This document shows positions 34,557-42,724 of a stretch of DNA of 64,000 nt, one piece after another (the stretch's first letter is position 1; each line of letters begins with the position of its first letter). The translations under genes were made by a program, and so were the position numbers. A model generated the notes under the pieces. It saw only the letters and a program-made list of their open reading frames with translations, ran no database searches and had not been told where the DNA came from. The DNA comes from Anaerolineales bacterium (GTDB lineage Bacteria > Chloroflexota > Anaerolineae > Aggregatilineales > J027): positions 372,001 to 436,000 of the forward strand of contig JACKCI010000001.1 in NCBI GenBank assembly GCA_020634155.1, written 5' to 3'.

Positions 34557-35078
34557 ATGGACGATCTTTATAAGAAAATCGTTGAGCAACGGAGTGGAAT
34601 GTCGTGGCTGGCTGGCAAACTCCCCGGCTTTCGTGGCTATATGGAAAACACCACCCGCCGTACCGCTGACCGGATGCTCCGTGACCATATCACCGATCAA
34701 TTCAACCAACTTTTACAAGAATTCATCAATATTGAAACCAAACTGGTGCGGGCTGGTGGCCTTAGCCATATGGCTACCACCAAGAGCATCAAGACCAAAT
34801 TCCAAACACTGATTGATCGCATTGCTACCGATGCCCCCGGTTATTCAGGCTTCTTAGCCGCCAATAAAATTACCCCTGATGACCTTGAAGCCATCTATGC
34901 CTTTGATGAAGCCATGATTCGCTATACGGAGCAAATTAGCGACGGATTAGCTGAACTCAACACAGCCGTAGTTAACAAAGAGGGCATTGGCACCGCACTG
35001 GATAACCTTGACACTATTATGCTGGAAGCTAACCAAGCCTATGACTTGCGCGATGATGTCATTCGAGGCATAGTCTAG
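34557..35078 (+). CDS. Helical protein coupled to an SPFH gene
   Basis: 173 residues, almost entirely helical, with no signal peptide or membrane span. Basic amphipathic stretches (GYMENTTRRTADRMLRDHIT) are followed by an IETKLVRAGGLSHM segment and acidic helices to the end (LDTIMLEANQAYDLRDDVIR). I do not recognise a named family. It lies 37 bases before the SPFH gene on the same strand, with SD GGAGGG and the promoter upstream, so the two are likely partners. A role in assembling or regulating the SPFH oligomer is inference. Confidence 0.6.
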   Translation: MDDLYKKIVEQRSGMSWLAGKLPGFRGYMENTTRRTADRMLRDHITDQFNQLLQEFINIETKLVRAGGLSHMATTKSIKTKFQTLIDRIATDAPGYSGFLAANKITPDDLEAIYAFDEAMIRYTEQISDGLAELNTAVVNKEGIGTALDNLDTIMLEANQAYDLRDDVIRGIV

Positions 35079-35115
35079 GCAATCAACCCTTATCCTAATT
35101 GAGGAGGACAAACGC

Positions 35116-36216
35116 ATGCCACGCATTATTGATGTTGTCGATCATCCCAATGTAATGGATGACGAATTGGTCTATCGGGAGCCACAAGGCGGGGCTGGAG
35201 ATTTCCGCATGGGTTCCCAATGTATCGTCATGGAAAGCCAAGCGGCAGTTTTCGTTAGTCGTGGTCAAGTCCTTGACGCCCTTGGGCCGGGTGCCCACAC
35301 CCTCAGCACCGCCAATCTACCCCTTCTATCTGGTTTGGTGGGTTTGGTAACAGGTGGCCGCAATCCCTTTACGGCGGAGGTCTTCTTCGTTAATATGAAA
35401 GACTTACCCCAAGTCCGCTGGGGTACCAATCCACCCATCACCATCTACACTACCCAAGGCATCGGTGTTATGCAATTGATGACCAATGGTGTAGTCGATA
35501 TTAGCATTGAAGACCCAGTGCGTTTTGTGAAACAATATGCGGTTGGTAAGCCCATTCTGCGTCTTGATGACCTCAAAGAGCGCATCCAAACTCTGCTTCT
35601 AGGTGAAATCTCCCAGATTCTGAGTCAACAGGCCGTTCAAACTGACCAAGATGCCAATGCCATGCTCTCTGAGCTAGAAGGTGCCTCATTAGCACTTTTG
35701 AATGACGGCTTTAAGGCACTGGGGATGCGGATTAAGGCCTTTGAAGCGCGGCCTTTCCAACGTAAGCAACTCACCCGTGAAGAAGCCCTCAATCTGGTCG
35801 GGAATAAGGAAGACTTCTTCCGCATGGAGCAGTTTGATGTAATGAAAACTGCTGCCGCCAATGAGGGTATGGCGGGCGGAATGGCTGGGGCAGGCCTCGG
35901 TTTTGGGATGGGGCAGCAAATGGCAAACCAGATGAATCCCCAACAACAAGCCATGCAAAACCAGCAACAAATGATGATGATGCAAATGATGCAGCAGATG
36001 CAACAGCAAATGCAGCAAATGCAACAACCCCAGCAGGGTCAACAGCCAGCACAGGCAACACCTCCAGCCGTCAATAACAACCCAACCTCACCCGAAGAGA
36101 TTCAGGCGCTGATTGACAACCTAGACACCCGTTTTGCCAATGGTGAAATCAGCGAACAAGCCTATAATCGTCTTGTCGAAAAGTGGGAAGCCCGCTTGAA
36201 GGAATTACGGGGCTAG
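35116..36216 (+). CDS. SPFH-domain protein with Met/Gln-rich linker and SHOCT tail
   Basis: 366 residues. The N-terminal 240 form an SPFH/virion-core-like domain: MGSQCIVMESQAAVFVSRGQ, ALGPGAHTLSTANLPLLSGL, and a KALGMRIKAFEARPFQRKQL segment. A low-complexity stretch of Gln and Met (about 273-315) follows. The last 40 residues (SPEEIQALIDNLDTRFANGE, then QAYNRLVEKW) look like a SHOCT oligomerisation motif. No membrane helix is visible. SPFH proteins of this YdjI-like type form ring or scaffold assemblies, sometimes at membranes under stress. It forms an operon with the helical protein just upstream. Confidence 0.8.
   Translation: MPRIIDVVDHPNVMDDELVYREPQGGAGDFRMGSQCIVMESQAAVFVSRGQVLDALGPGAHTLSTANLPLLSGLVGLVTGGRNPFTAEVFFVNMKDLPQVRWGTNPPITIYTTQGIGVMQLMTNGVVDISIEDPVRFVKQYAVGKPILRLDDLKERIQTLLLGEISQILSQQAVQTDQDANAMLSELEGASLALLNDGFKALGMRIKAFEARPFQRKQLTREEALNLVGNKEDFFRMEQFDVMKTAAANEGMAGGMAGAGLGFGMGQQMANQMNPQQQAMQNQQQMMMMQMMQQMQQQMQQMQQPQQGQQPAQATPPAVNNNPTSPEEIQALIDNLDTRFANGEISEQAYNRLVEKWEARLKELRG
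35937..36052 (+). repeat. Met/Gln codon low-complexity tract
   Basis: A stretch of repeated CAA, CAG and ATG codons inside the SPFH gene, with ATGATGATG and CAGCAAATG units. It encodes the Q/M-rich linker and is a likely site of length variation. Confidence 0.7.
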
Positions 36217-36232
36217 GCCATTCGTAACTTCG

Positions 36233-36258
36233 CAAGGGGTCGTTGTGGCGGCCCCTTG
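36233..36258 (+). other. Stem-loop between the SPFH and SRPBCC genes
   Basis: CAAGGGG (36233-36239) pairs with CCCCTTG (36252-36258). No U tract follows, and the SD of the next gene is 20 bases on. It could be a weak terminator or mRNA structure. Confidence 0.35.
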
Positions 36259-36292
36259 TATGGCTTTCCAGCACACACAAGGAGAGAACACA

Positions 36293-36730
36293 TTGCAAAA
36301 CATTACTTGTACCCGCTGGTTCCCCCACCCCACCAGCACCATCTATCAGACACTCACCACCCCTGACAAACTTCCCCAAATTGTCAAACGGCTCCAAGCT
36401 GTTGATGTTTTAGAACGAGCCGAAGAGCAAGGGCGGGTCTGGGCTAAGATTGATCTTCCCGGTGGCAAGGTTATCGAAACCGAGGGGACGGTCACCGGAA
36501 CACTCAACCAATATCTTGCATTTGAGACCGAAAAACCCTTCCCGCTTCAAATTAGTTGGCGTTTATCACCAGAAAGCAATGGAACCGCCGTCCAGTACAC
36601 CATCGGGGTCGATTTCAGTCCTGTTATAGAATTACTATCCGGCTTAGTGCTCAAGGGTTATCTCCAACCTGAGATGGAACAAGACCTCAGCAAACTAGAG
36701 TCCTTGTTAGGGGTCTATCCTCCGGCCTAA
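36293..36730 (+). CDS. SRPBCC (START-like) family protein
   Basis: 145 residues from a TTG at 36293, chosen because AAGGAG lies eight bases upstream; an ATG-like start at 36245 would add 16 unconserved residues. The fold is seen in NITCTRWFPHPTSTIYQTLT, KVIETEGTVTGTLNQYLAFE and ISWRLSPESNGTAVQYTIGV, ending in the long C-terminal helix EMEQDLSKLESLLGVYP. These helix-grip proteins bind a hydrophobic ligand or move lipids. No catalytic residue is recognisable. Its stop overlaps the convergent membrane protein gene by four bases. Confidence 0.75.
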   Translation: MQNITCTRWFPHPTSTIYQTLTTPDKLPQIVKRLQAVDVLERAEEQGRVWAKIDLPGGKVIETEGTVTGTLNQYLAFETEKPFPLQISWRLSPESNGTAVQYTIGVDFSPVIELLSGLVLKGYLQPEMEQDLSKLESLLGVYPPA

Positions 36731-37467
36731 GAGCCACCATCCACATAAACAAACTCATTCTCAAGTGCCTCAACCTGCTCTGGCGTCAGATTTGGACGCT
36801 CATTATCACGCATAGATTTCAGAAAAGGTTTTAAGGTAGGCTCCAACGCCGCATAGGTTATCGGGACAAGGGGTTCAACTTCATCACTATCAACCTCTTT
36901 AGCACGTTTACTGGTGAAAAAGATGATCGGTTGAACCTCAATACCACTATCAGGAAAACGTGTATCCAATAGCCGCTGCATAATCTCAGCCTCAGCTTTA
37001 GCTTCTCGGAACGGGTCGCCGATATTCTCTTGGCGCATAAAAGTAAAGATAGCGCTAAACAAACTCCCCGGCATTGACCAACGATTGTTCTTAATCCGCA
37101 ACGGACGCTCTTGGAACAAAGGGTAAATGACAAACACGCCTGCTGGTGCGATTAAGACATGGCGTGCCGGAAAAACAAAATGATACAACCGTGCATTACT
37201 GCTCAAGCCGCGCAGGGATTCTTGTATGGCGTCCCAAGGCAGCGGCTCCCGAATCCAATTATTCGCCATCCGCACAGAAAACAGAATCACCAAAAATAGC
37301 GTGGGCAAAATACCACATTGAAAATAAAAAGCAGTGTTGGGGTCATTCCCTGCCAACGCATTCCCAAACAAAAACGCCGCCAATAGGGCCACAAGGCTGA
37401 ACAAAAAGCTTGCTTGCGATATTTTGCGGTTGCGTTGAATCATGGCTTCATGTGTGATTACTTGCAT
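36727..37467 (-). CDS. Two-helix membrane protein with NERD-like cytoplasmic domain
   Basis: 246 residues. Transmembrane helices lie at about 21-40 (FLFSLVALLAAFLFGNAL) and 48-68 (CGILPTLFLVILFSVRMAN). The following soluble domain (about 90-225) has RLYHFVFPARHVLIAPAGVF and EIMQRLLDTRFPDSGIEVQP, reminiscent of NERD-type nuclease-related domains, but key catalytic residues are not clear. The last 20 residues are acidic. SD GGAGGG. It may sense or process nucleic acid at the membrane; this is a guess. Divergent from yajC. Confidence 0.6.
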   Translation of the reverse strand: MQVITHEAMIQRNRKISQASFLFSLVALLAAFLFGNALAGNDPNTAFYFQCGILPTLFLVILFSVRMANNWIREPLPWDAIQESLRGLSSNARLYHFVFPARHVLIAPAGVFVIYPLFQERPLRIKNNRWSMPGSLFSAIFTFMRQENIGDPFREAKAEAEIMQRLLDTRFPDSGIEVQPIIFFTSKRAKEVDSDEVEPLVPITYAALEPTLKPFLKSMRDNERPNLTPEQVEALENEFVYVDGGS

Positions 37468-37524
37468 TCAATACCCTCCATCATCGGCTAGGGATACTAA
37501 CACAGAATTGCAGGGCATGGGAGT

Positions 37525-37532
37525 GTTATAAT
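37525..37532 (+). promoter_or_regulatory. Extended -10 promoter of yajC-secDF
   Basis: TGTTATAAT ending at 37532 (hexamer 37527-37532) lies 30 nt before the yajC ATG, with SD AAGGAG at 37551-37556. Confidence 0.6.
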
Positions 37533-37562
37533 TGCCCACTGAATGAAATCAAGGAGCAATGT

Positions 37563-37886
37563 ATGGAGATTATCTTTAGCTTTTTTATCATCTTGGTGAT
37601 TGTGGTCGCCTATTGGGCCTTTTTAGTGTTTCCCCGCCAACGTGAATATAAGAAGCATATTCAATATGTACAAACCCTCCAGATTGGCGATGAGGTCATT
37701 ACCTTTGGGGGCTTGATCGGCACCATCACCCACATTGATGAGGCATACGGCTTTGCGCGTTTGCAGGTTGCCGATGGTCTCGAAGTACGGGTCATGATTT
37801 TCGCTATTCGCCAAGTGTACAACCCTGAAGAGATTGCCCGCAACATCCGCATGGCCCAAGGCCAATCTGAAGTAAGCGAGATATAG
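37563..37886 (+). CDS. yajC: Preprotein translocase subunit YajC
   Basis: 107 residues: one N-terminal membrane helix (about 2-23, IIFSFFIILVIVVAYWAFLV), then FPRQREYKKHIQYVQTLQIG and DEVITFGGLIGTITHIDE, the YajC core, with DGLEVRVMIFAIRQVYNPEE near the end. It joins SecDF at the translocon. The gene starts the yajC-secD-secF operon, the standard order. SD AAGGAG at six-base spacing is strong. Confidence 0.92.
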   Translation: MEIIFSFFIILVIVVAYWAFLVFPRQREYKKHIQYVQTLQIGDEVITFGGLIGTITHIDEAYGFARLQVADGLEVRVMIFAIRQVYNPEEIARNIRMAQGQSEVSEI

Positions 37887-37961
37887 CATTGGCAAAAATT
37901 TTCACAGGTGGTAAGATTCCAACCCGCTGTAATGGCTAGAAGATATTTTAAGGACATCCAA

Positions 37962-39497
37962 ATGACGCAGTTTCGTTTCTGGCTGGTGGTGATCCTAGTC
38001 ATCACCTTAATTTCTGTTTGGATAGATTTACCCAACAACTCCGGCCTCCATATCGATTTTAATGGAGACGGCGAAGATGACATATCCGCCGATTTTAAAG
38101 TTGTGCAAGGGCTTGACCTTCAGGGTGGTTCACGGGTACTTCTCAAATCCGCCATCGGCGATGTTGGCGAAGATGAAATCAGCGTTGCGCGTGACATCAT
38201 TGAACGCCGTGTCAATGGCCTTGGCCTTAGTGAAGCCGTCGTGCAAACCCAAGGCGGCAGCCGCATCATCGTTGAACTTCCCGGTGTAAGTGACCGTGAT
38301 CTAGCACTGTCCACTGTGCAAGAAACAGGTTTGTTGGAGTTCGTAGACTTCGCCAACCTGAGCTTCACTCCGGGCGAAGGCGACTGTATTATCACCACTG
38401 AGCAACAACGAATCGCCCAAGAGCGGGCGGCGGCTGAGGCTGCTGAAAGCCAGCAAAATCAATCCGCCCCCCCCCCTACCTCCGCCCCTACGCTCGAAAC
38501 CCAGATCATCGGCAAATATGCCCCACCATCGCAGACACCGCGCCCAAGCCAAGACGATAATGGCAATGCCAAATGCGCGAATGGGCAACCCGTGGGGCAA
38601 AACGGGCAACCAGACGGAACGCCCTTCCGCACCGTAATGACTGGTAGTGGCTTAGATGACGCCGCTGCTGTAATCGATCCCAACGGCACCCGCTGGCAAG
38701 TCAATTTTGTGTTGACTAGCGAAGGCAGCGACGTCTTCCAAGCACACACAGCCGCCAATGTTGGTCAACAAATGGCTATTGTCTTGGACGGTGTTGTGCT
38801 ATCGGCCCCTGTTATCAACCAAGCCATCTCTGGTTCGGGTGTTATCCAAGGCAGCTTCACTAGCGATGAAGCCCGCTCCCTCGCGGTGCAATTGCGTTAT
38901 GGTGCGCTACCCGTTCCACTAGAGGTCGAGGCTTATGACCAAATCGGCCCAACGCTTGGTGAAATCTCCATCAACCGATCCATTCGGGCGGGTGTCATTG
39001 GGGTTATCGTCGTGCTGCTGTTCATGATGATTTACTACCGTGTACCGGGGATTGCTGCCACGCTTGCCTTGTTGGTCTTCACGGCAATCAACTTTGCCTT
39101 TTACAAAGCGCTACCCGTTACGCTCACCCTCCCAGCTATCACAGGGTTCCTGATCTCCATTGGTACTGCTGTGGATGGTAACATTCTCATCTTTGAACGT
39201 ATGAAGGAAGAGCTGCGCGATGGTAAGAAGCTAGACAAAGCTGTCGAGCTAGGCTTTTCACGGGCATGGACATCCATTATCGACTCGAACCTTTCGACCG
39301 GAATTGTCTGCGCGATTTTGTTCTTCTTTGGGCGGACATTCGGCGCAAGTGCGGTACAAGGTTTTGCGATTACGCTTGGGCTTGGTCTGGCAATCAATCT
39401 CTTCACCGCAATGATTGTCACCCGAACATGGCTAACCCTATTCATGAACCTGTTCGGTAAGACTCTTAGCAACAACGACAAATTGATGGGGGCATAA
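37962..39497 (+). CDS. secD: Protein translocase subunit SecD
   Basis: 511 residues from the ATG at 37962 (SD AAGGA at seven bases); a GTG at 37908 would add 18 residues. Helix 1 is followed by KVVQGLDLQGGSRVLLKSAI, typical of SecD. The P1 periplasmic domain contains a low-complexity insertion (about 148-215) rich in Gln, Pro, Ser and Asn. Then come VVLSAPVINQAISGSGVIQG and five membrane helices with the GTAVDGNILIFERMKEELRD motif. With SecF it uses the proton gradient to pull preproteins across the membrane. secF begins three bases after its stop. Confidence 0.94.
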   Translation: MTQFRFWLVVILVITLISVWIDLPNNSGLHIDFNGDGEDDISADFKVVQGLDLQGGSRVLLKSAIGDVGEDEISVARDIIERRVNGLGLSEAVVQTQGGSRIIVELPGVSDRDLALSTVQETGLLEFVDFANLSFTPGEGDCIITTEQQRIAQERAAAEAAESQQNQSAPPPTSAPTLETQIIGKYAPPSQTPRPSQDDNGNAKCANGQPVGQNGQPDGTPFRTVMTGSGLDDAAAVIDPNGTRWQVNFVLTSEGSDVFQAHTAANVGQQMAIVLDGVVLSAPVINQAISGSGVIQGSFTSDEARSLAVQLRYGALPVPLEVEAYDQIGPTLGEISINRSIRAGVIGVIVVLLFMMIYYRVPGIAATLALLVFTAINFAFYKALPVTLTLPAITGFLISIGTAVDGNILIFERMKEELRDGKKLDKAVELGFSRAWTSIIDSNLSTGIVCAILFFFGRTFGASAVQGFAITLGLGLAINLFTAMIVTRTWLTLFMNLFGKTLSNNDKLMGA

Positions 39498-39500
39498 GTC

Positions 39501-40712
39501 ATGTTTAGTCTTGTAGAACGACGACGCTACTATTTTCTGTTTTCTGGCACGATTATCCTCGCGGGTATCGCGGCCCTAATCATCTCAACACTTACCACAG
39601 GCACCGCCCTGCAACTCAGCATCGACTTCACGGGTGGCACCCTGCTCTCCCTGCAATTTCGTGAGGGTGTTGATGAGCAGTCCATTCGTGATGTCCTCAA
39701 AGAGTTTGAACTCGATGACATTATCGTTCAAAAGCTAAGTGCCGTCGAGCAAACGGATTATCCAGAAGATAGTCGATGGTCAATTCAGACCGCAACGCTA
39801 CTCTCCGATGCTGATTTTGAGGCCTTGCTTAATAACCTTGATAGTATTTCAACCGTTGACCACGACATATCCGCCAATACGATAAACCGACAAGTTGAGG
39901 GCGCGGGTATCATCATTGTTCAATTTAAAGATACCGTTACCGCCGACCAAATCAGTGCAGTGCTTGCCGAGCAAGGACTGGAAGGCGCAGAGGTTCAAAC
40001 CGTAGCCACAACTTATCCCGACGGCAGCCGTTGGTCAGTGCGTACCAATGAACTCACCACCGATGAAGTCGCCGCCATTGAAGATAAGCTAGAGGCCGAC
40101 GTTGCGCCGCTTGACCGTGCATCCACGCAGGTATCACAGGTTTCTGCCTCTGTTGGTCGTGAAGTAACCCGTGCGGCCTTCCTTGCGACCCTTGCCGCAA
40201 CAGCGGTTATCCTTGGCTTTGTGTATTTTGCTTTTCGCAAAGTTCCGAATGCCTTCCGCTATGGCGTGTCGGCCATCGTCGCAATGTTGCATGACATCAT
40301 GGTGATGGTTAGCGCCATCTCAATCTTGGGTATGCTCTTCGATTGGCAAGTTGATGCCTTGTTCTTGACCGCATTGCTGACCGTCGTCGGCTTCTCAGTG
40401 CAAGATACCATCGTCGTGTTTGACCGCATTCGTGAAAACATCACCCGTCGGCGTGGCGAAAGCTATGAGTTGATTGTCAACCGTAGCGTGTTGGAGACCA
40501 TCCATCGGTCATTAGCAACACAGCTAAACGCTATTTTCGTCATGATTGCGATTGTGCTGTTCGGTGGGGAGACCATTCGCCAATTTGTCATCATCTTGCT
40601 CATTGGCTTGACCAGTGGTACCTATTCCTCAATCTTCATTGCTGTACCAATGCTGGTGTCATGGTCAAAGGGTGAGATTCCCTTTATCAAGCCTGCCGAA
40701 CTTTACGAGTAA
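39501..40712 (+). CDS. secF: Protein translocase subunit SecF
   Basis: 403 residues. Helix 1 leads to LQLSIDFTGGTLLSLQFREG, the SecF signature. A longer-than-usual P1-like extracytoplasmic domain follows (about 40-215), containing two similar halves, each with SRWS (DSRWSIQTATL and GSRWSVRTNELT). Membrane helices then carry SVQDTIVVFDRIRENI, the SecF form of the conserved motif. It pairs with SecD. The doubled region suggests a duplicated module within P1. A strong terminator follows. Confidence 0.93.
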   Translation: MFSLVERRRYYFLFSGTIILAGIAALIISTLTTGTALQLSIDFTGGTLLSLQFREGVDEQSIRDVLKEFELDDIIVQKLSAVEQTDYPEDSRWSIQTATLLSDADFEALLNNLDSISTVDHDISANTINRQVEGAGIIIVQFKDTVTADQISAVLAEQGLEGAEVQTVATTYPDGSRWSVRTNELTTDEVAAIEDKLEADVAPLDRASTQVSQVSASVGREVTRAAFLATLAATAVILGFVYFAFRKVPNAFRYGVSAIVAMLHDIMVMVSAISILGMLFDWQVDALFLTALLTVVGFSVQDTIVVFDRIRENITRRRGESYELIVNRSVLETIHRSLATQLNAIFVMIAIVLFGGETIRQFVIILLIGLTSGTYSSIFIAVPMLVSWSKGEIPFIKPAELYE

Positions 40713-40732
40713 GCTCTCTACGCAAATGACTA

Positions 40733-40769
40733 GACCTCAATGGAGCGATTATTCCATTGAGGTCTTTTT
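40733..40769 (+). terminator. Rho-independent terminator of yajC-secDF
   Basis: A perfect 12-bp stem, GACCTCAATGGA (40733-40744) with TCCATTGAGGTC (40753-40764), then TTTTT. It lies between the secF stop and the convergent mutL stop. Confidence 0.9.
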
Positions 40770-40779
40770 CATGAATGGT

Positions 40780-42654
40780 TTATGTTCGACCAAATTCGCG
40801 TTCCAATTGGTCACGGCTCAAATGAATAAGTGTCGGGCGTCCATGTGGGCAAGTGTGGGGGTTCTCACAACGCTCCAATTGGCGAATTAGGCCCTGCATC
40901 TCGGTATGGCTCAACACTTGTCCTGCCTTAACTGCCGCCGATTTGCACACCCGTCGTACCAATTTATCCTCAATGGTTTTAGCGGCTGGGCTATCCCCGC
41001 GCTCGGCGTCTTGGAGAACCGACTTCAGTACCTCAGCAGGGTTGCGGTCAGCAAGAATGGCTGGCACCGACCGCACCTGATAGGTATTTTTGCCAAAATC
41101 TTCAACCTCAAAGCCCAGTAAAGCCAGTGCCTCGCGGTATTCTTCTAAGAGGCGGGCTTCCATCGCGCCAAGGCTCACTGTAACCGTCTCCATCGCAAGC
41201 TGTACTGTCAAATCTTGGGCTGCATACGCCGCCATGAACTGCTCATACAAGATACGCTCATGGGCCGCATGTTGGTCGATCAAGTACATGCCCGCTGGCC
41301 CCTCGGCAATAATATAAGTAGCTGCCACCTGTCCTACCACTCGCAAAATAGGCAAGGTGCGCGGACGACGTGGGGTACCCATCCTTTCGGGCAACTCATC
41401 ATCGGCCTGCGGCGGGGTCGGTGCAACATAAGGTGGTGCAGCAGGCGGGAAATAAGGTGTAGACTCTATCGCCTGCTGTTCATCATCATCGGCAATCTGA
41501 TGTCCATAACGGCCCGGCGTCCAATCTAGATCCAATCTATTTTGGCGTGGCTGGCTTGGCGGTGTCTGAACAGGTCGTGGTTCATAATTGGGCTGCTCAT
41601 CTCCATCCCATTCAGCTTGCTCTGGACTTGATTGGAACGAAGGGGCCGCCGTCGCATCAACCACCGCCCGTCGCACCGCCCGCTGTACCGCAGAAAAAAC
41701 TGCATCAGGCGACTGAAACCGTACCTCGGCCTTGGTCGGATGCACATTGACATCCACATCCTCTGGCGGCACTTGAATCATCACAACACTCAGCGGATAG
41801 GTTCCCACTGGCAACAAGGTGTGATAGGCTTGCACCACTGCATAGGTCAGGCGTTGGTCGCTAATCAGTCGTCCATTCACAAATAGATGTATTTGGGTAC
41901 GATTACTGCGGTTGAGGCTCGGCAAGGTAGTGTAACCATAGACCTGTATTGGCGGCAAATCGGCTCTCAAAGGAGACAATGGTACCACTTCGACCATCTC
42001 GCGGAAGGTTTCTAGCCCCATCACCGCAATAATAACATCCGCCAGATTGCCACTCCCCGTACTATGAAAAGCCTCACGCCCATCGACCATCAAGCGCAAA
42101 CGGACATCGGGATAGGCCATTGCATATTGAGAAACCACCTGCACAACATGACGACGCTCAGTAGCATCACTCTTAAGGAATTTGCGACGGGCTGGCACAT
42201 TGTAGAACAAATCCGCTACCTCAACGACTGTTCCCACCGGAATCCCGACGCCGCGTACATCCAAAACCTGCCCACCTTCAACCACAATCCGCGCCCCCAC
42301 ACTGGCCTGATAATGGCATGAAGTCAGCATCAGACGACTGACAGACGCAACACTATGCAACGCCTCACCTCGAAAACCCAGCGTCTCTAGATGGGACAAA
42401 TCATCAATCGCATTGAGCTTACTAGTCGCATGACGATGGAGAGCCAATTCGATTTCGTCAGCAGGAATACCTTGTCCGTTATCCCGCACACGAATCAGTT
42501 GGCGGCCTGCCCCGTGAATCTCAACCTCAATCTGGGTAGCGCCTGCATCAAGAGCATTTTCAAGCAGTTCCTTGACCACTGAAGCAGGGCGCTCGACCAC
42601 CTCGCCCGCCGCAATTTGGGCTGCCACTGTCTCCGTCAATATCTGAATAGGCAT
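40780..42654 (-). CDS. mutL: DNA mismatch repair protein MutL (endonuclease type)
   Basis: 624 residues. The GHKL ATPase half has IAAGEVVERPASVVKELLEN, DNGQGIP and HRHATSKL, then GFRGEALHSVASVS. The middle linker (about 340-425) is Pro/Gln/Asp-rich. The C-terminal dimerisation domain has DQHAAHERILYE, matching the DQHA(x)2E(x)4E metal endonuclease motif, and a late CENPHTCPHGRPTLI. It therefore should nick DNA during mismatch repair. No mutS is nearby. Confidence 0.95.
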   Translation of the reverse strand: MPIQILTETVAAQIAAGEVVERPASVVKELLENALDAGATQIEVEIHGAGRQLIRVRDNGQGIPADEIELALHRHATSKLNAIDDLSHLETLGFRGEALHSVASVSRLMLTSCHYQASVGARIVVEGGQVLDVRGVGIPVGTVVEVADLFYNVPARRKFLKSDATERRHVVQVVSQYAMAYPDVRLRLMVDGREAFHSTGSGNLADVIIAVMGLETFREMVEVVPLSPLRADLPPIQVYGYTTLPSLNRSNRTQIHLFVNGRLISDQRLTYAVVQAYHTLLPVGTYPLSVVMIQVPPEDVDVNVHPTKAEVRFQSPDAVFSAVQRAVRRAVVDATAAPSFQSSPEQAEWDGDEQPNYEPRPVQTPPSQPRQNRLDLDWTPGRYGHQIADDDEQQAIESTPYFPPAAPPYVAPTPPQADDELPERMGTPRRPRTLPILRVVGQVAATYIIAEGPAGMYLIDQHAAHERILYEQFMAAYAAQDLTVQLAMETVTVSLGAMEARLLEEYREALALLGFEVEDFGKNTYQVRSVPAILADRNPAEVLKSVLQDAERGDSPAAKTIEDKLVRRVCKSAAVKAGQVLSHTEMQGLIRQLERCENPHTCPHGRPTLIHLSRDQLEREFGRT

Positions 42655-42670
42655 GATTGCACCTTATAGA

Positions 42671-42697
42671 AAATAAAACGCCCGTTGTCGCGGGCGC
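42671..42697 (-). terminator. Terminator of the GAF-PAS kinase gene
   Basis: On the minus strand CGCCCG (42696-42691) and CGGGCG (42684-42679) form a 6-bp stem followed by TTTTATTTT. It lies 28 bases after the kinase stop and just before mutL. Confidence 0.75.
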
Positions 42698-42724
42698 TTG
42701 GCTAGGCTGAAGTCGGTTATCGGT

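Noticed and set aside
35937..36052. CAA/CAG/ATG tract as a CRISPR or satellite repeat
   Set aside because: It is in frame inside the SPFH gene and encodes a Q/M-rich linker; there are no regular spacers.
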